From the NCBI GenBank assembly GCA_003993805.1, contig RSEF01000021.1, forward strand, positions 4,019,576-4,083,575: a DNA stretch of 64,000 bases, in the 5' to 3' direction. The position numbers and the translations under genes are program-made. The notes below the pieces were generated by a model that made no database searches, was not told the origin of the DNA, and saw nothing but the letters and a program-made list of their open reading frames with translations. Shown in pieces: positions 1 through 26,951 of this stretch (positions are counted from its first letter, which is position 1; every line of letters starts with the position of its first letter). Source of the stretch: Himantopus leucocephalus. Lineage: Eukaryota; Chordata; Aves; Charadriiformes; Recurvirostridae.

Positions 1-3000
1 AAAATTGCAGCAGTGCCCTCTAGCGTTTATGAGATGGTGCAAAGTTCTTGATTGACCTTTTTAATTGCACTCAAAGGGTTCAGGGGTTCAAGCATAACAG
101 ATGAACTTTTAAACTAAGCTCAGTAACGCTCCTTACACCACCCCTGTGACAGCAGATGGCCACCAGCCAGATGGAATTCTTTGTTATGGCTTTCCCACAC
201 AGTTCCCTGCAAGTAATTTTTAGATCAGCCCAGTTGGGAACACGCAAAAGTATGGCTTTGCTAATTCCTTTACACATTGGCCGTAAAGATTGAGAGCACA
301 GAAGAAATAGTTATCTCCTCATCATACTTCACACCTATAAATGAACATAGAAGATGCAGGGAAACAGCGCGTTTTGCCATGGTGTCTAAGAGAGATAGAA
401 GGATGCGGCAAGAATCTGTATTGTAGGTTTTACTAAAGAGTATTGTCTGTAATAGTTTTCCCTAACTAACAGTTGTATATCCCCAAACCGCTATGAAATA
501 CAAGAGTCTCTGCAAACATGCAGTGGGGCATATTTCCTGGTATAAATCACGTATTGGGAAAATTATGGTGGCCTGAGTGTTTGCTTACCATCTTTCAGCA
601 AAGTGGCATCTTACCCTGCACTTTAACCTGTCTCGCACACCGTAAAGTCACTAGCAGCCAGTAAATTCCCAGGGAGTTTTGTGTAATTGCTGGCACTTCT
701 ATTTTGCAGTAAAAAAAAAAACCTGTCCCACAGTTTAAAACTTTGTTCATAGGGTTTTGTTATAGATTTTATTTCTCTACTCAGAATACTTCAATGGGTC
801 ATATGATTATAATGTAATAAAAAATACAGATGATTTTTGACAACATGAAGACCCTTAACAGCATACTAAACTTAAATATAAATCTGTTTACCTTCTTCTG
901 TGTTAGTAGTTTGTCATGTTTGCAATGTTTTTATGGGATCCTCTCGGAAGCTGTCAGTCCCTCTGATCTTTAGAACTGGTGGGAAGAACTTGTTGTGGAA
1001 AAAGAGGGTCCACCTCTCTCCAGGGTGGTATGGGTCTATGCAAATCAGACCCTAGCAGGAAAAACAAGAGGAAAAAAGCTGACAAGGACAGGGGATCAAG
1101 GTTAGAATGATAAGAAAGAGCAATGCAGGAGGTACAGACAATATTAATGAGTCCATGAAAGGCATATGAAATTAACAGCTGGTCTCTAGAGAAGCTTTGC
1201 CCTACTGGATGAGTAGACCAGAGACTGGAAGAAGCCCCAAGTTTCAGACAACTTCACTCTCCTAAGCTTTCTTCTCTCAGACTGACAGGCCTGAAGGATA
1301 GGTTTTGGGGAGAACACATCATACCTGCTTTGGACCAGCAGTCTTATAATCTGTCAAGTGAAGCAGGAGAACAAAGTTGGGCTTTCTCCAGGGAGAAGCC
1401 CCAGTAACAGCTACAAAAAAATGCAAGATACCTTACACTGCACGTTCCTTAGTGCTGTATTAGATGCATTTCCAAGGTGTTCATCACAACAGGACTAGGA
1501 CGTATAAAACGTTTCCTACTCCTGAGCTTACCTCATTGCGAAGATGTATCTTCACATACCATTAAAAAATAGGACAAGTGTTCTAACAGGGTTAATGCAA
1601 CAAGGAAGACCACGTAGTGGCATTTAGAATCACCCAGAGCTGGTATGCCCCAACTGATGGTGCAGCCAGCCATAAGAAGGGAATGGCAGTTGCCATTTCT
1701 ACCATTTTGGTGCCTCATTTGCCCTTGGGCCACACCTTGACATTGAGAAAGACCCTTACTCTTGCAAAGCATTATGGATCACTCCGGGACCAGTTCCCAG
1801 GCCAAACTGGGCACGAACACCAGGTGGCAGTAGAAGCTGCAGCCTGGGACTGTCAAACCAGCAGACACATTAGATTTAATGCAAAATCAAATTTGGTTCC
1901 ATTGTACAGCACCTGAGACACAGCAGACTTGGTGTGGGTTTCATGCTCGTCATGGGACGATATCGTGCAAAAGATCATATGGAGGCAAATACATCAGTTG
2001 TATTAATCTGTAAGAGCATGCTCCGCTATATTCTGTGTGCACACGCAGAAGCATGCCAATACATGGGTGTCTACAGGAATACCTTACCCCACCAAGTGAC
2101 TGGCAGAATTGAGCACCTCACGTTAGTCATATCCAAACTGCTATTTTCTCCACATTTTAAACATATTTTCCTAACATGGTCAATTACAGGATATTAAATC
2201 ACAAGAGCATAATCTTTTTTGTAGATAAGTTTAAGTTTTAGCTCTATTTTAGTATGTCCATAAAATTAAGAAATACCCTCCACTAACCTTCACCAATGGC
2301 AAAACAGCATGTGTAAATACTCCCTACTTTGGCAGTTACATTAGCAGTGTGACGCTGCAGGGGGATCAAGATTTAATTGTACTGGGTTCTGTCTATGAAG
2401 TAACAGGAATCAAAATTCATAGCTAAAAAGCTTCTGATGAACTTTAGGGTCTTGTTCCCTTACAACTCTTAGATTTGTATCCTGTCATAAAATACATCAT
2501 CAATTTCATCGACATTCTGTCAAACATCACAGTGAACCCAAAATTTCAAATTTCAACACAAGTGACCAGAAATCTAACTACTTAGATGTAATTAACATGA
2601 TAGTTAATTACAGTTATGACTATACTACTATGAGTTAGTTCTTACTGCACGTGCTTTCCATCAGGGTCACAAGTCTCTTGATTTCAGTCAGCAATAGTGG
2701 AAGTAGCCATTTGGAAAAGGGTAGGGTACAAATTAGAATCACTCGCAGACTGTTTCACCAGCGGATCCTAAATAGCGCTGGGCTAATAATGAAAGTTGCT
2801 GGCTTAGTGACATGGAAAAGGAGGAGGGAAGGGGGGAAGAAAGATCCAAGTTAACTTTCAGATGTGATGCAGATGCCCAGTTACACAACTTTTCAAAGAA
2901 CCCAGACAACTATTTTATGGTCTGGTCTTCCTCCACAGAGCTGAATTTCCATACTGCAAAGCATTAAAGCCTCTCAAACAATACCAAGAAAAACACAGTT

Positions 3001-6000
3001 ATCATCCGAGTAGGAGGAATAGGCTCATAAATCCCCTTGATATAATTGCAGAGGATGTCCTGTGAAGAACTCAGCCAAACACAACTCATAAGATTATCTA
3101 TCTCTACTAGAATAAACTGTAAAATTAAGAATATTTGTGCTTTATCTGGCTTACACCCAAATGTATTACGGTTGACGTTTCCTCCAACAGTATGAGCAAT
3201 GTCATGCTAATCCCACCCCGATCCTGTTGCCATTATCTTTCACTGCTCACTAGGGTGATTCTGCCTGGCGGAAAATGGTGGCAACTGCCCAGATTCATCA
3301 GCCCATGCAAGCGGATGTCAGACAGGGTGAGCAAACGCGAAGGAATACTCCTCTCCCTGCACAGAGAGCTGCAGGTCAGGGAGCCAGTTTATGTTCCAAC
3401 TCAGCCATTCCACGGCAAGGGTAAATCACATGTGTCTCCACACCAGACTCCCTGTGTCCGAAATGGAGGAGACTCCTTCCTCACAGGAGCGTGATGAAAT
3501 CCATGGGGAGGTTTTTGCCTTTTTTTAGCTGGAGACACATATGTAGGCATCGCATTAAGTTGATGAAGTAGTTAAAAAGGGCACACACAGGTTTGGCAAG
3601 GGATTTCTTACTTGATTGCTTTTTAAAAAAAAAAATGTTGAAAATGGTTCAAATAAAGAGGCTTCTCCGCAAACATCATGCTACTACAATATAAATGCAA
3701 AAGAAAGCTAAACTGCTGTTGCTAGCACTGCTGCTTGCCATTCAAAATGTACACAGAACAGTAAAGTGCTAGAAATAGTATATTAATAAGTTAAACTATT
3801 CAGAACCAGCATGAAGACAGAAAGGTTTTGAAGTTCTTGGCAGTTGTACTGCTAACCTGAACTGCACATTTTTCATCCAACATGCACCACAAATTTTAAT
3901 TGATGACGCTGGTTGAAGTGCAAAGCGCTGACAGAATAATTTGGAATCTAAGGGTGAGGAGGATACAGCCGCCACACCGTAAAACAGATCCAAGAGTTTT
4001 AATTTATGTGTTCAGTAGAGAAGGAGAAGCGAGCCCTGTTAATTTAAGCTCTACAGCATGGTGAGGAACTTTCACTTTTACCAGGATCAGAGCTGAGGTC
4101 AGAAGACTGCCTGGCTCCCATCTGGTATTTCTTGTTAAGTTACTCTTTGCGTGTGGAACTGTGACAAGCTTCAAAGAACAAGAATGAGCCTTTTGCTTAT
4201 GAAAGTTTAACCTTCAATTCTGATAAGCTGTTCCTTGAAGTCTATCTGCAATTGCTCCATTTCCTGTCACCATGTCTGATGCTATCACTTGATTGAAATA
4301 AGCCATGGGAGGAGGAAGATAGAACTGCTCAACAAAATCATTTAATTCCAACATCACTTTTTAGAACCGCCACTGCCACCAGCCTGGCCAATGCATCTCA
4401 CTCGGTTTCCTCCACACTGAGAGTTCTCAGCTCTTTGGCCTTCCTCTCTAATCCAGTAATACCCATCCCCTGGGCAATGCTTTCACGTTACTTGACAGCA
4501 TGAACCTGGGACAAGACTTGACAAGCTTTTCAGAATGCGGTAGGTTAAACACACATCCGATGCAAGTAGCAGATGAAATATAGAATTGTTTAATTAAGTG
4601 ATGCAGTCATCCTTGGAAAAGCTCCCAGATCTCTCATTAGTGCAAACTGGTGTCCATCACTCCCAGAGCTGTCACTCCTTGGATACTTATTGATCATTCA
4701 AGAGCTCAGGTCCCCACTAGGCAAAGAAGAGCAGCTGTCTAACAGTGACATATATACACACCCTCATGATCTCCATCCACTATTTTCTAAAGAAGAGTTG
4801 GATTTAAGGTTGTCTAAGAGACCCTACTCCAGTTAACACTGGCCGATTTTAACCTCTCCACCTCTGCCATCTGAAGTGTTTACATAAAAAAAAATTAGAA
4901 AAGAAAATCCCTATAAAAGTAAAAATTAAGAAAAGCTTGTTTTATTTGTAAGTCTTTATGGAAAAATCAGGACATCTTCAATAGATTCTGAAGATATAGG
5001 AAGGAGGGGTTACACGTACTAGGAACACGTATTGCAGCCAAATTCAACACGGGCTTCTTTGCCATGTGCACTTTCTGTACACTGACCACCCATCTTCATT
5101 ATGTTTTACACCACCAGATGGAGCTGCACTGTTTGTACGTCTATATGCCATTTTCCTGACAACTCAGCATTTTACCATCTTGAATAGCTCACCCTTTTTA
5201 ACAGACCTTTTTCCTCTCTTATCTATTTTGCCATTTAAAAATCTGTTACATCAAATAAACTTTTCGTTTTCCACTTCCAGCTCAACAGATGATTACCTCT
5301 CAGGGTCAATCACATCTCACTGCACTAATCCAGAGCAAATGGCTTATGAATGATTAAAGAAGGAAAAGAAGATTCTCTTTGTTCTATTTTATGACATAAC
5401 TGACTTGGTTTAAGCCTGGACTTACTTGAATGAGTATTTTGCAGGGTCTGCCTTTCTAAAGGGTGAGTTTTTAGCAGCCAGCTCTCTAAGCAATGAGAAG
5501 CTCGCCCAGCTTTTATTCACATTTTATGGCTTCTGTTTTCCCCACGTAAGTGACATACTGGGTAATTTTACAAATAGTCTGTGTTACTATCCCATACACA
5601 CTTTCAAAATAGTCCTTGGGGACTCCTTATTGCTGACATTTGAAGAAAAAGCTGAGTAGACAGTTTCAAAATGAGTCAATTTTGCTTCCCTTAATGAGCA
5701 TACTTTGAATGGGCCCAGATCGTCAGAGGGGAAGGGCCCCGGAACACCAACTCCTGATCTGGGACCCCACAATTTGTCAATACTTGACAAGAGTTTAGGA
5801 ATTGCCATGGGAAGTGCAAGCTCAAGCTTTCCTGCCTCCACTGGATTGATTTAACCCATAGAGTAAGTGCTACACGAGGAAACTTTTCCCTGGTCTGCAT
5901 TTCAACACTCAAATACACACAGATTACAAATGAGCAGGCAGCGAAGTACAGATCCCAACACGAGGCTCTGCAGCCAGAAATCTGCCAGCCGTGTACCGTC

Positions 6001-9000
6001 TCCTGTCAGGAAAAGGGAACTGCGGATCGTCTGAATAGCGTTTCCTGGAGAGATGGTTTAACACAGGCAATAACGCCTGGAACAACATCCAGCCACGTCA
6101 GAATCGCTGCCTTCATTTTCCCACTCCAAGTGACCGATAGAGCAGGCCCACAGATTTTGATTTACTGGCAGATTGGGTTTCACAAGAACAGAAGAAAAGA
6201 AAAAGACAGCATCCAGTAATGTTTAAGAAAAGACCAGAAGGAGACACAGCAGGAATTTTTTAACTCATCAGGTACACTGGACCAAAGTAATAATATTTAG
6301 ATCAGCAAATAACACTGCCCGAACCAAAGCACATCTGAGAGGATGCAAGCAGCTGCCATTCAGGTTACAAGATGTCCGCTCCCATCACTGAGCATACGGG
6401 GGATTTTCACGTGACGGGGCCCCTCGGAGCAGGGGTGACAAGGAATAGGCTGAGCATCCCTGTTCTACAACAGTGGAACTGAAATCTATTGTTTACCCTT
6501 GCCAAACTTTCTCCAGCTTTTCTTCCTCCCTTTCTTGTACAACCCTAAAACAGAAAAAAACTCAACTTTTCACACACTTTAGGAAAATTATTACACATTA
6601 GAATGTAATATAGATAGACAGTGACCAATTCAACTCGGATCCATTGAGTAGCCTGATGTTTAAAGCAGATGTAGACTTTCTAAAGATTATACGAAGAGAA
6701 GAAAAATAGAGCATCACTATGCAAAAAATAGCCAGCTGCTGTCAGAACTTGTTCATTAGTTGGTTCTTTTATTCTTTCCCCTCAAATCTGAATTCATGGT
6801 TACACCTACACTAAAAACAGTGTTAATCATAATACCCCACAGGATCCAGATTTGTTTCAGACCAAGTAACACAGAACTCAGCAAGGGTGACAGGTTTTAT
6901 TATTCTTTATTTACTCTGCCACTTCCCAGAAACCAAATCATTCTATTTTTAGCTCTTATAGGGCATGAGTCAATCAGTAATTTTAAGTAGGTTTCACAGC
7001 TGATTTAAAACATACACTCTGGGGCACTTAATGGTCCAAAGTTAGAATGCCCAGCTCAGATCTTTTCTTCTACCAGTGGCAGATCTTTTAAAATACATTT
7101 AATTCACTAAGAAATTAAAGACCATGAAGGGCACAGAAAACATTTTAATTAGAAGTCTTAACTCTAGGTACTGAGATTGAGAAATCTGTTATCTCTTCTC
7201 CTTCACTTTACTCCTTCCCCCCAGCTCCATGAGAGGATTCCAATCTCATGGAAGTCCATTCTCTTACCTCAACACACTTTCCAAGTCAGGACTAGACAAC
7301 TGTAACTCCATCTTTTCCCACCTCCACACCCACTCATTACCCAAATACCTCAGATCCATCGGTCTTGTCCACCTTCATCATCTAACATGCTTCATAAACA
7401 CGTAAAGTTTTACTCCATCCTCCTTTGCAAAGACACCTCGTTTCTACTCCACGAGCAAGAAACCACCAGCGCTGCCACCAAGACCAAGCAGAGACAAACT
7501 GTTCTCACATATTAGTGTTCTCAGTTTATGAAACCTTGCTCTAGAAATTTGCCAGCAGCTAGCTGAAGCTGCGCTTTTGGAACCACTTCCCAGAATTATC
7601 TTGCAGTCAGAATCTTTTCAAATCCTACAGGAGGAGCTACTACGTTACTGTGATTGTTATAGGTAGGCTTACTTAAGCCATTTTGATTTGGGTACTGATC
7701 CAAGCCCACCCTAAAATTAAAGGCATTCAAAACTCAAAGACTTGGTCTAAGGTCAAAGACACAAGAGTTCAGTGCCCCTCCCTTTGCATACCGATTTTTC
7801 TTCGGTTACAGCTCTCTGAGTAACTAAGCATACAAAGACAGATATTTAACTAATACAGTTTAAAGCTTCATATTTAACAGAAGCACTGTCTGTAATAAAA
7901 GGCATTTGCAATGGTTTGCATTTCAACTAAATCACACTACACATCAGCCTCTTGATACAAGAAGATACTAACTTGGCAGGTATTTTATTGCCAGCAAAGG
8001 CACTCAGCACAGGTGGGAAGCAGTAATTTAACATATGGATAGAGATTAAGGAAGGTAAGACAGATCATGTCTGCATTGATTTTATCACAGACTAGACAAA
8101 GTCACATATGAAACGTCTGTTGGAATAAAAATATACCACGTGAGTGGAAAAAACAGCTATACCATTTGGAATTGGAAGAGACTAAATTTGAATTCCCAAA
8201 TTTAAGCATTTCCAGCCATGAGCTACTTACCAGTATTCTGCAGTCCAAAAACCCAAAGCTCACAGTTAACGGCTGCTAGTTAAGTAATGTCACCATCATA
8301 TTTTCCATACTTACAGCTTTTAAAAAAAAAAATTCTCCATTGAGGCTGAGAATTTCCATGTTTGGTATGAAACCAAGCCATGGCACTGGAATTTCTCTTG
8401 GTTGATGTGAAATGAGGGAAAATCCACTTTTGTTTAGGTCAGAACAAGAGAAGAGACTTTACCCGCTAAAAATACAAAACAAAACCCTCAAGTGGGCCAA
8501 TACCAAATTGTTAAACCAATGGCCTTTTAACACCTTTTGTTTCAGGAATTTGCCTCTGTGGGCATAAAATCCATATTTTTTTTCCCTAAATATAATTCTG
8601 CCTTGCGGAGACTTTGTTCTCACTGAACATTAAAATGACAACTACTTACCCTTCTCAATACCTACAGTAAGGGCAGCTAACAATGACAACAGAGCTTATT
8701 TGGCCAGATCCTCAAATGGCAATAACACAAGATGTTCCACTCAATTCTCTTCCTATTAAAGGACACAAAAGTTTTAAAAGTTACTAAACATTTCGCTCTG
8801 ACTTCCTACTACAGGTGTTACACTCTTTTGTATTCCACAAAGCATTTTTATGATGTATACCACGTGAATCATACTAGCTACTTTCCTTTGGAGTTTGAGC
8901 TAAGATAGCTACCAGCAGTTTTTGATTAAGCTCTCGAGTAGCTCTAGCAATCAAACCAAGAACTGTCCATCTTAAATAATTAAGAATGGAGGAAGCAAAA

Positions 9001-9279
9001 TGCCTGCAGCCACTAAGCCCCACATACTTGCCTTTCAGTGTTAGCATATATTGCACAGTTACGCACACATTTTCAGCTACTGCTGGCAACACTTTCCAAT
9101 AACAGAAGTCGTGAGGGTTTTAGTTAACCTTGCGACTGTTTTTACCTTTAAAATGAAAACCACATCCCTTCACATGAAGACACACTTTCTAACACACTGA
9201 ATACTCTGCCCAATTAACTATTAAAAATCCAAGCCATTTTAAAATATGGAAAAAATGGTTTTGGGGCAGCTTACACGTC
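1..9279. other. 3' flanking intergenic DNA, no gene recognised
   Basis: This AT-rich stretch lies beyond the GNB1 poly(A) signals. Open frames on both strands are short (119 codons at most), have no recognisable domain, and are not bounded by convincing splice sites in a consistent frame. There is no CpG island. In mammals the next gene on this side is NADK, on the same strand as GNB1; if that order holds here, its promoter lies outside the window. A mildly GC-richer patch at about 5.9-6.5 kb is the only part that differs in composition. I see no tRNA or other RNA gene. Confidence 0.6.
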
Positions 9280-9288
9280 TCTTGTATG

Positions 9289-9294
9289 TTTATT
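9289..9294 (-). terminator. GNB1: possible distal poly(A) signal AATAAA
   Basis: An AATAAA hexamer on the minus strand lies about 90 bases beyond the preferred signal at 9380-9385. It could serve as a distal alternative end for the GNB1 transcript, but nothing else in the sequence singles it out. Confidence 0.25.
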
Positions 9295-9379
9295 TCATAA
9301 CGCAAATCCTGCCAGAAGCCATTTTGTGGGTTGAACAATAAGCTGCAAAACAGATCAGTCAAAAATCATGTCAAACTGC

Positions 9380-9385
9380 TTTATT
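9380..9385 (-). terminator. GNB1: GNB1 poly(A) signal AATAAA
   Basis: The minus strand reads TGTAATAAAGCAG, a canonical AATAAA hexamer, followed about 20 bases on by a T-rich stretch where cleavage would be expected (around 9358-9365). It gives a last exon of about 1.73 kb, reasonable for a GNB1 3' UTR. Other AATAAA hexamers occur at 9728-9733 (proximal) and 9289-9294 (distal), so alternative ends are possible. Confidence 0.65.
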
Positions 9386-10380
9386 ACATCTTAAATAACA
9401 TTACATTTTAATATAGTATCTATCTTGCATCCAGCTTTCTTGAAGTACACTGACTTTAAAATTAAATACAAAAGGTGAAGAGGGATACAGGGCATGGAGA
9501 AAGCTCTACAGAGTAGTTTCATGAGAGAGAGTAAGAGGGAATTCATCTTTTATGCCAAATCCAGGCCTAACGCACAATTACAGCACATTTTTGTACAGAA
9601 TGTTGCAGAAAAAACAAAATGGAGAAAAGCTACTACTGCTGCTAGGAAGGAGCATTTCTGGATACAGTGAGAAGATAGGAAAGTTTAACAGAACAATCTG
9701 CTGTCCAAACACTGCTGCTTTTAACATTTTATTTGAAAAGAAAGCCAGGAAAACCTGCTCATTACAAAAATGACTCTGATCAGATGCAAAGGACTCATCC
9801 TACAAGAGGAACTGGCTGTGAGGAACTGATTTATAAAGAAGATGGTCTAGGTTCCCTCCTCCCACACCCCAGAATCTTTGACAGCGATTGTTTGAACAGG
9901 CTGTTTCTTTAAAAAAAAAAAGTGACTTATCACGCTACTCCAAAACGTGCATAGCTTTGTACTTGAGTTCTTCATAGATTTATGCACAGAGTAGCAACAA
10001 TAAATGAATACAGCGACAATGGTTACAGTTTTTAAACAGGTTATTTCTTCAAAGAAAAAACATCTAAGGACTTAGTCCAATATGCACTTTTTAGCATTTC
10101 TACAGCATGCGATTCTAAGAGTAAACCCACCCAATATGGCAAACAATCAAAAAAGGTTTTTTTTTTTAACTTAGAAAGTTCAAGATCATTATTTTCAAAA
10201 CATTGATTTGTACATCATTTCATACACAAAGAATTGACTCAATACCCAAGTGTAGGATAGGTCTCTTTCGAAAACAGAGATTCCTGGTTGTTGAGACTTA
10301 TAGGATAGTGTTAGGATATATAAACTGCCCTTTCAAGTGGACAAAACCAAAACAGATTAAAAAAATCAGTGTGGTGAAAA

Positions 10381-10413
10381 GGGGGGGGGGGGGNGGAAAA
10401 GGGGGGGGGGGGG
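10381..10413. repeat. G homopolymer runs with an ambiguous base, inside the 3' UTR
   Basis: Thirteen G, an unresolved base at 10394, GG, four A, then thirteen more G on the plus strand. On the transcript this is a C-rich tract in the GNB1 3' UTR. The ambiguous base shows that the assembly is uncertain here, so the tract lengths may not be real. Confidence 0.9.
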
Positions 10414-11092
10414 CAGGAGGGACCAAGGATTGCATTTGTTATCCATAAAAGGTGAAAGGATTCTTTAAACAAGCATTCATTACCTTTTACAGCATGTGCT
10501 TGGTTACCTTACTGCTTAACATTATCCTATATATGCCAAGTTTTGTGCAACAATTATCTGTGATACTAGAAAATAAAATAAAAAAAATTAGGGACTAAAT
10601 TTACAGCGTTAACAACCCCCAGATGCTCTGGGCTAGGACTCCCTTGTTTTGCTCAATTAAATACATAAAGAAATGTATTTAAAAAGGAAACTTGAAAAAA
10701 ATCCTGCTACAAACATGACTTTAAAATTTGCAAGTGTGTGAGATAAAGTCCTTAACTTCAACTTGGAAACTACAGTGAAAGCTAACTGTTTCACAATTAT
10801 GCTCAAGTTTATTTTCTGGTCATGCTTTTATGATAGTGTTTCATTTTTAAATTCTCAAGACAAAAAAAAATGGTCCCAAAAGGAATGCACAATTTCATTT
10901 TGCTTACAACACAGAAATTCTTCTTGGAAAGGTAATTGTGCTCTTCATTTCAGCAACAGGAGACGGAAAAGATCTTGCCCTTTGAAGTTGGGGAGGATGG
11001 GGGTCCAAGTTAGTATGGTTGGATTGGATATGCTATCATTTTTAATTTTCAACCGTTGGAAACTTCTTCCAGTCATGGAGTCCGCCGCTCTT

Positions 11093-11484
11093 CTGACACA
11101 CAGAAAGATTTATTAAGAGTTGCACTTTGATAAACTGTAATCAAGTTTCAAGCTTTGCTCTCGCTACCCACTGAACACGTTTAGCCACAATATCACCATT
11201 TTCAAGAACACCATTTATTTACCAACCCAGATTCAAAAGACTGTATGGTCATCCCTACCAAGAAAACACAATACACCCAAAATAGTTCATCACAAAAAAA
11301 GTCATTGCATACATTAAACAAATAGCCTTCTAAAAAACAAATTGATTCCCCACCCCCCCTTCCTCAGTGACTTTCCTAATCTGAAGGATAAGCTTGCAGC
11401 ATCAGTAAAACAGCACTGTTTGGACCTGGAAAAAAGCATTCTGGATACCAAACAAGGACAGCCTTAATTAACTGGATACCTACC
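11093..11484 (-). other. GNB1: GNB1 intron 11, within the 3' UTR
   Basis: The donor reads AGTAG then GTAGGT just after the stop codon, and the acceptor reads TTCTGTGTGTCAG. The intron is 392 bases and AT-rich. An alternative donor GTATCC lies four bases further on but fits the consensus less well. Because the junction would lie within about 30 bases of the stop, it should not trigger nonsense-mediated decay. Confidence 0.6.
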
Positions 11485-11488
11485 TACT

Positions 11489-26330
<14,842 letters not shown>

Positions 26331-26364
26331 TTTCCTGTGCTAAAGGTGTGCTTCACTGCCACCT
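26331..26364 (-). other. GNB1: GNB1 exon 3, 5' UTR part
   Basis: Thirty-four bases of leader precede the start codon when the nearer acceptor (AG at 26365-26366) is used. A second AG at 26382-26383, with its own pyrimidine tract, would add 17 bases. When the exon is joined to exon 2, a short upstream ORF that starts in exon 2 ends here. Confidence 0.7.
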
Positions 26365-26814
26365 CTGAAACAACCAGAAATCTGAAAGACAGGTGATAAT
26401 AATGAGAATTAGTAGAAGTCATAGGTTGAAATTAGTAGAGCAGACAAGTCCTTTCAACCATCTCAAACAGCACTTGGAAAAAAAGCAGACTAGTTTATAA
26501 GTACTGCAATACAAGCAAAAATATTTCTGAAATCTCTTCAGAATAACATGTTACCACACACAAATGTGCTTAGTTTTTTTTCCAGCCACAGTTAGTAAAA
26601 TATAATTTGGACTTACTCCTTTCCTCCAGGCCTCTTTTTTGGATTTTTTTTTCCATTAGTGTTTTTCTGATTGTTGTGATTTAACCCTAGCTGGCAACTA
26701 CAACCTCAAAGCCGCTCGCTCACCCCTCTTCTCCCCCAAGAATGGTCGGGGGAAGAGAGGGGAGAAAAAAGGGGGGAAGGGAGGAAAAAACCTCCTGGGC
26801 TGAGATAAAGACAG

Positions 26815-26820
26815 TTTAAT
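26815..26820 (-). terminator. LTR-borne poly(A) signal ATTAAA
   Basis: The hexamer lies about 130 bases downstream of the LTR TATA box on the minus strand, at the position expected for the R-region signal, and is followed by the conserved CTGTCTTTATCTCAGCCC. It is in sense with GNB1. Confidence 0.55.
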
Positions 26821-26942
26821 AGAAACAATAACAGAAAAGGAAAAATAACAATAATAATAATAATGACGACACAGGTCACTCTCACCATGTGGAGAATTGG
26901 CACCACCAGTGATGGTGGATTCCCGCCCCCCAGCTAACCCCC

Positions 26943-26951
26943 ATTTATATA
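26943..26951 (-). promoter_or_regulatory. LTR TATA box
   Basis: The minus strand reads CAGTATATAAATGGGGG inside the solo LTR, a good TATA box at the U3/R position. It could initiate a transcript toward the GNB1 start-codon exon about 600 bases downstream; activity is not shown. Confidence 0.55.

Larger units (their letters stand above)
9362..11092 (-). other. GNB1: GNB1 last exon (exon 12), 3' UTR only
   Basis: The exon opens after an acceptor reading TTTCTGTGTGTCAG on the minus strand (AG at 11093-11094) and runs to the cleavage site after the AATAAA at 9380-9385. The low end is approximate. It contains no coding sequence, because the stop codon lies in the preceding exon. A 3' UTR-only last exon brings the count to two 5' non-coding, nine coding and one 3' non-coding exon, or 12, which matches my recollection of the mammalian gene. 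The stretch is AT-rich and carries a broken homopolymer C tract (minus strand) at 10381-10413. Confidence 0.65.

Noticed and set aside
5587..5918. Overlapping minus-strand frames of 75-84 codons in the 3' flank
   Set aside because: Two frames overlap in different phases with no similarity to known proteins. I considered an upstream NADK exon but found no supporting motif or splice sites.
26706..26906. Short open frame on the minus strand within the LTR
   Set aside because: It lies across the R/U5 part of the LTR and has low-complexity composition. LTRs of this type do not encode a protein here.
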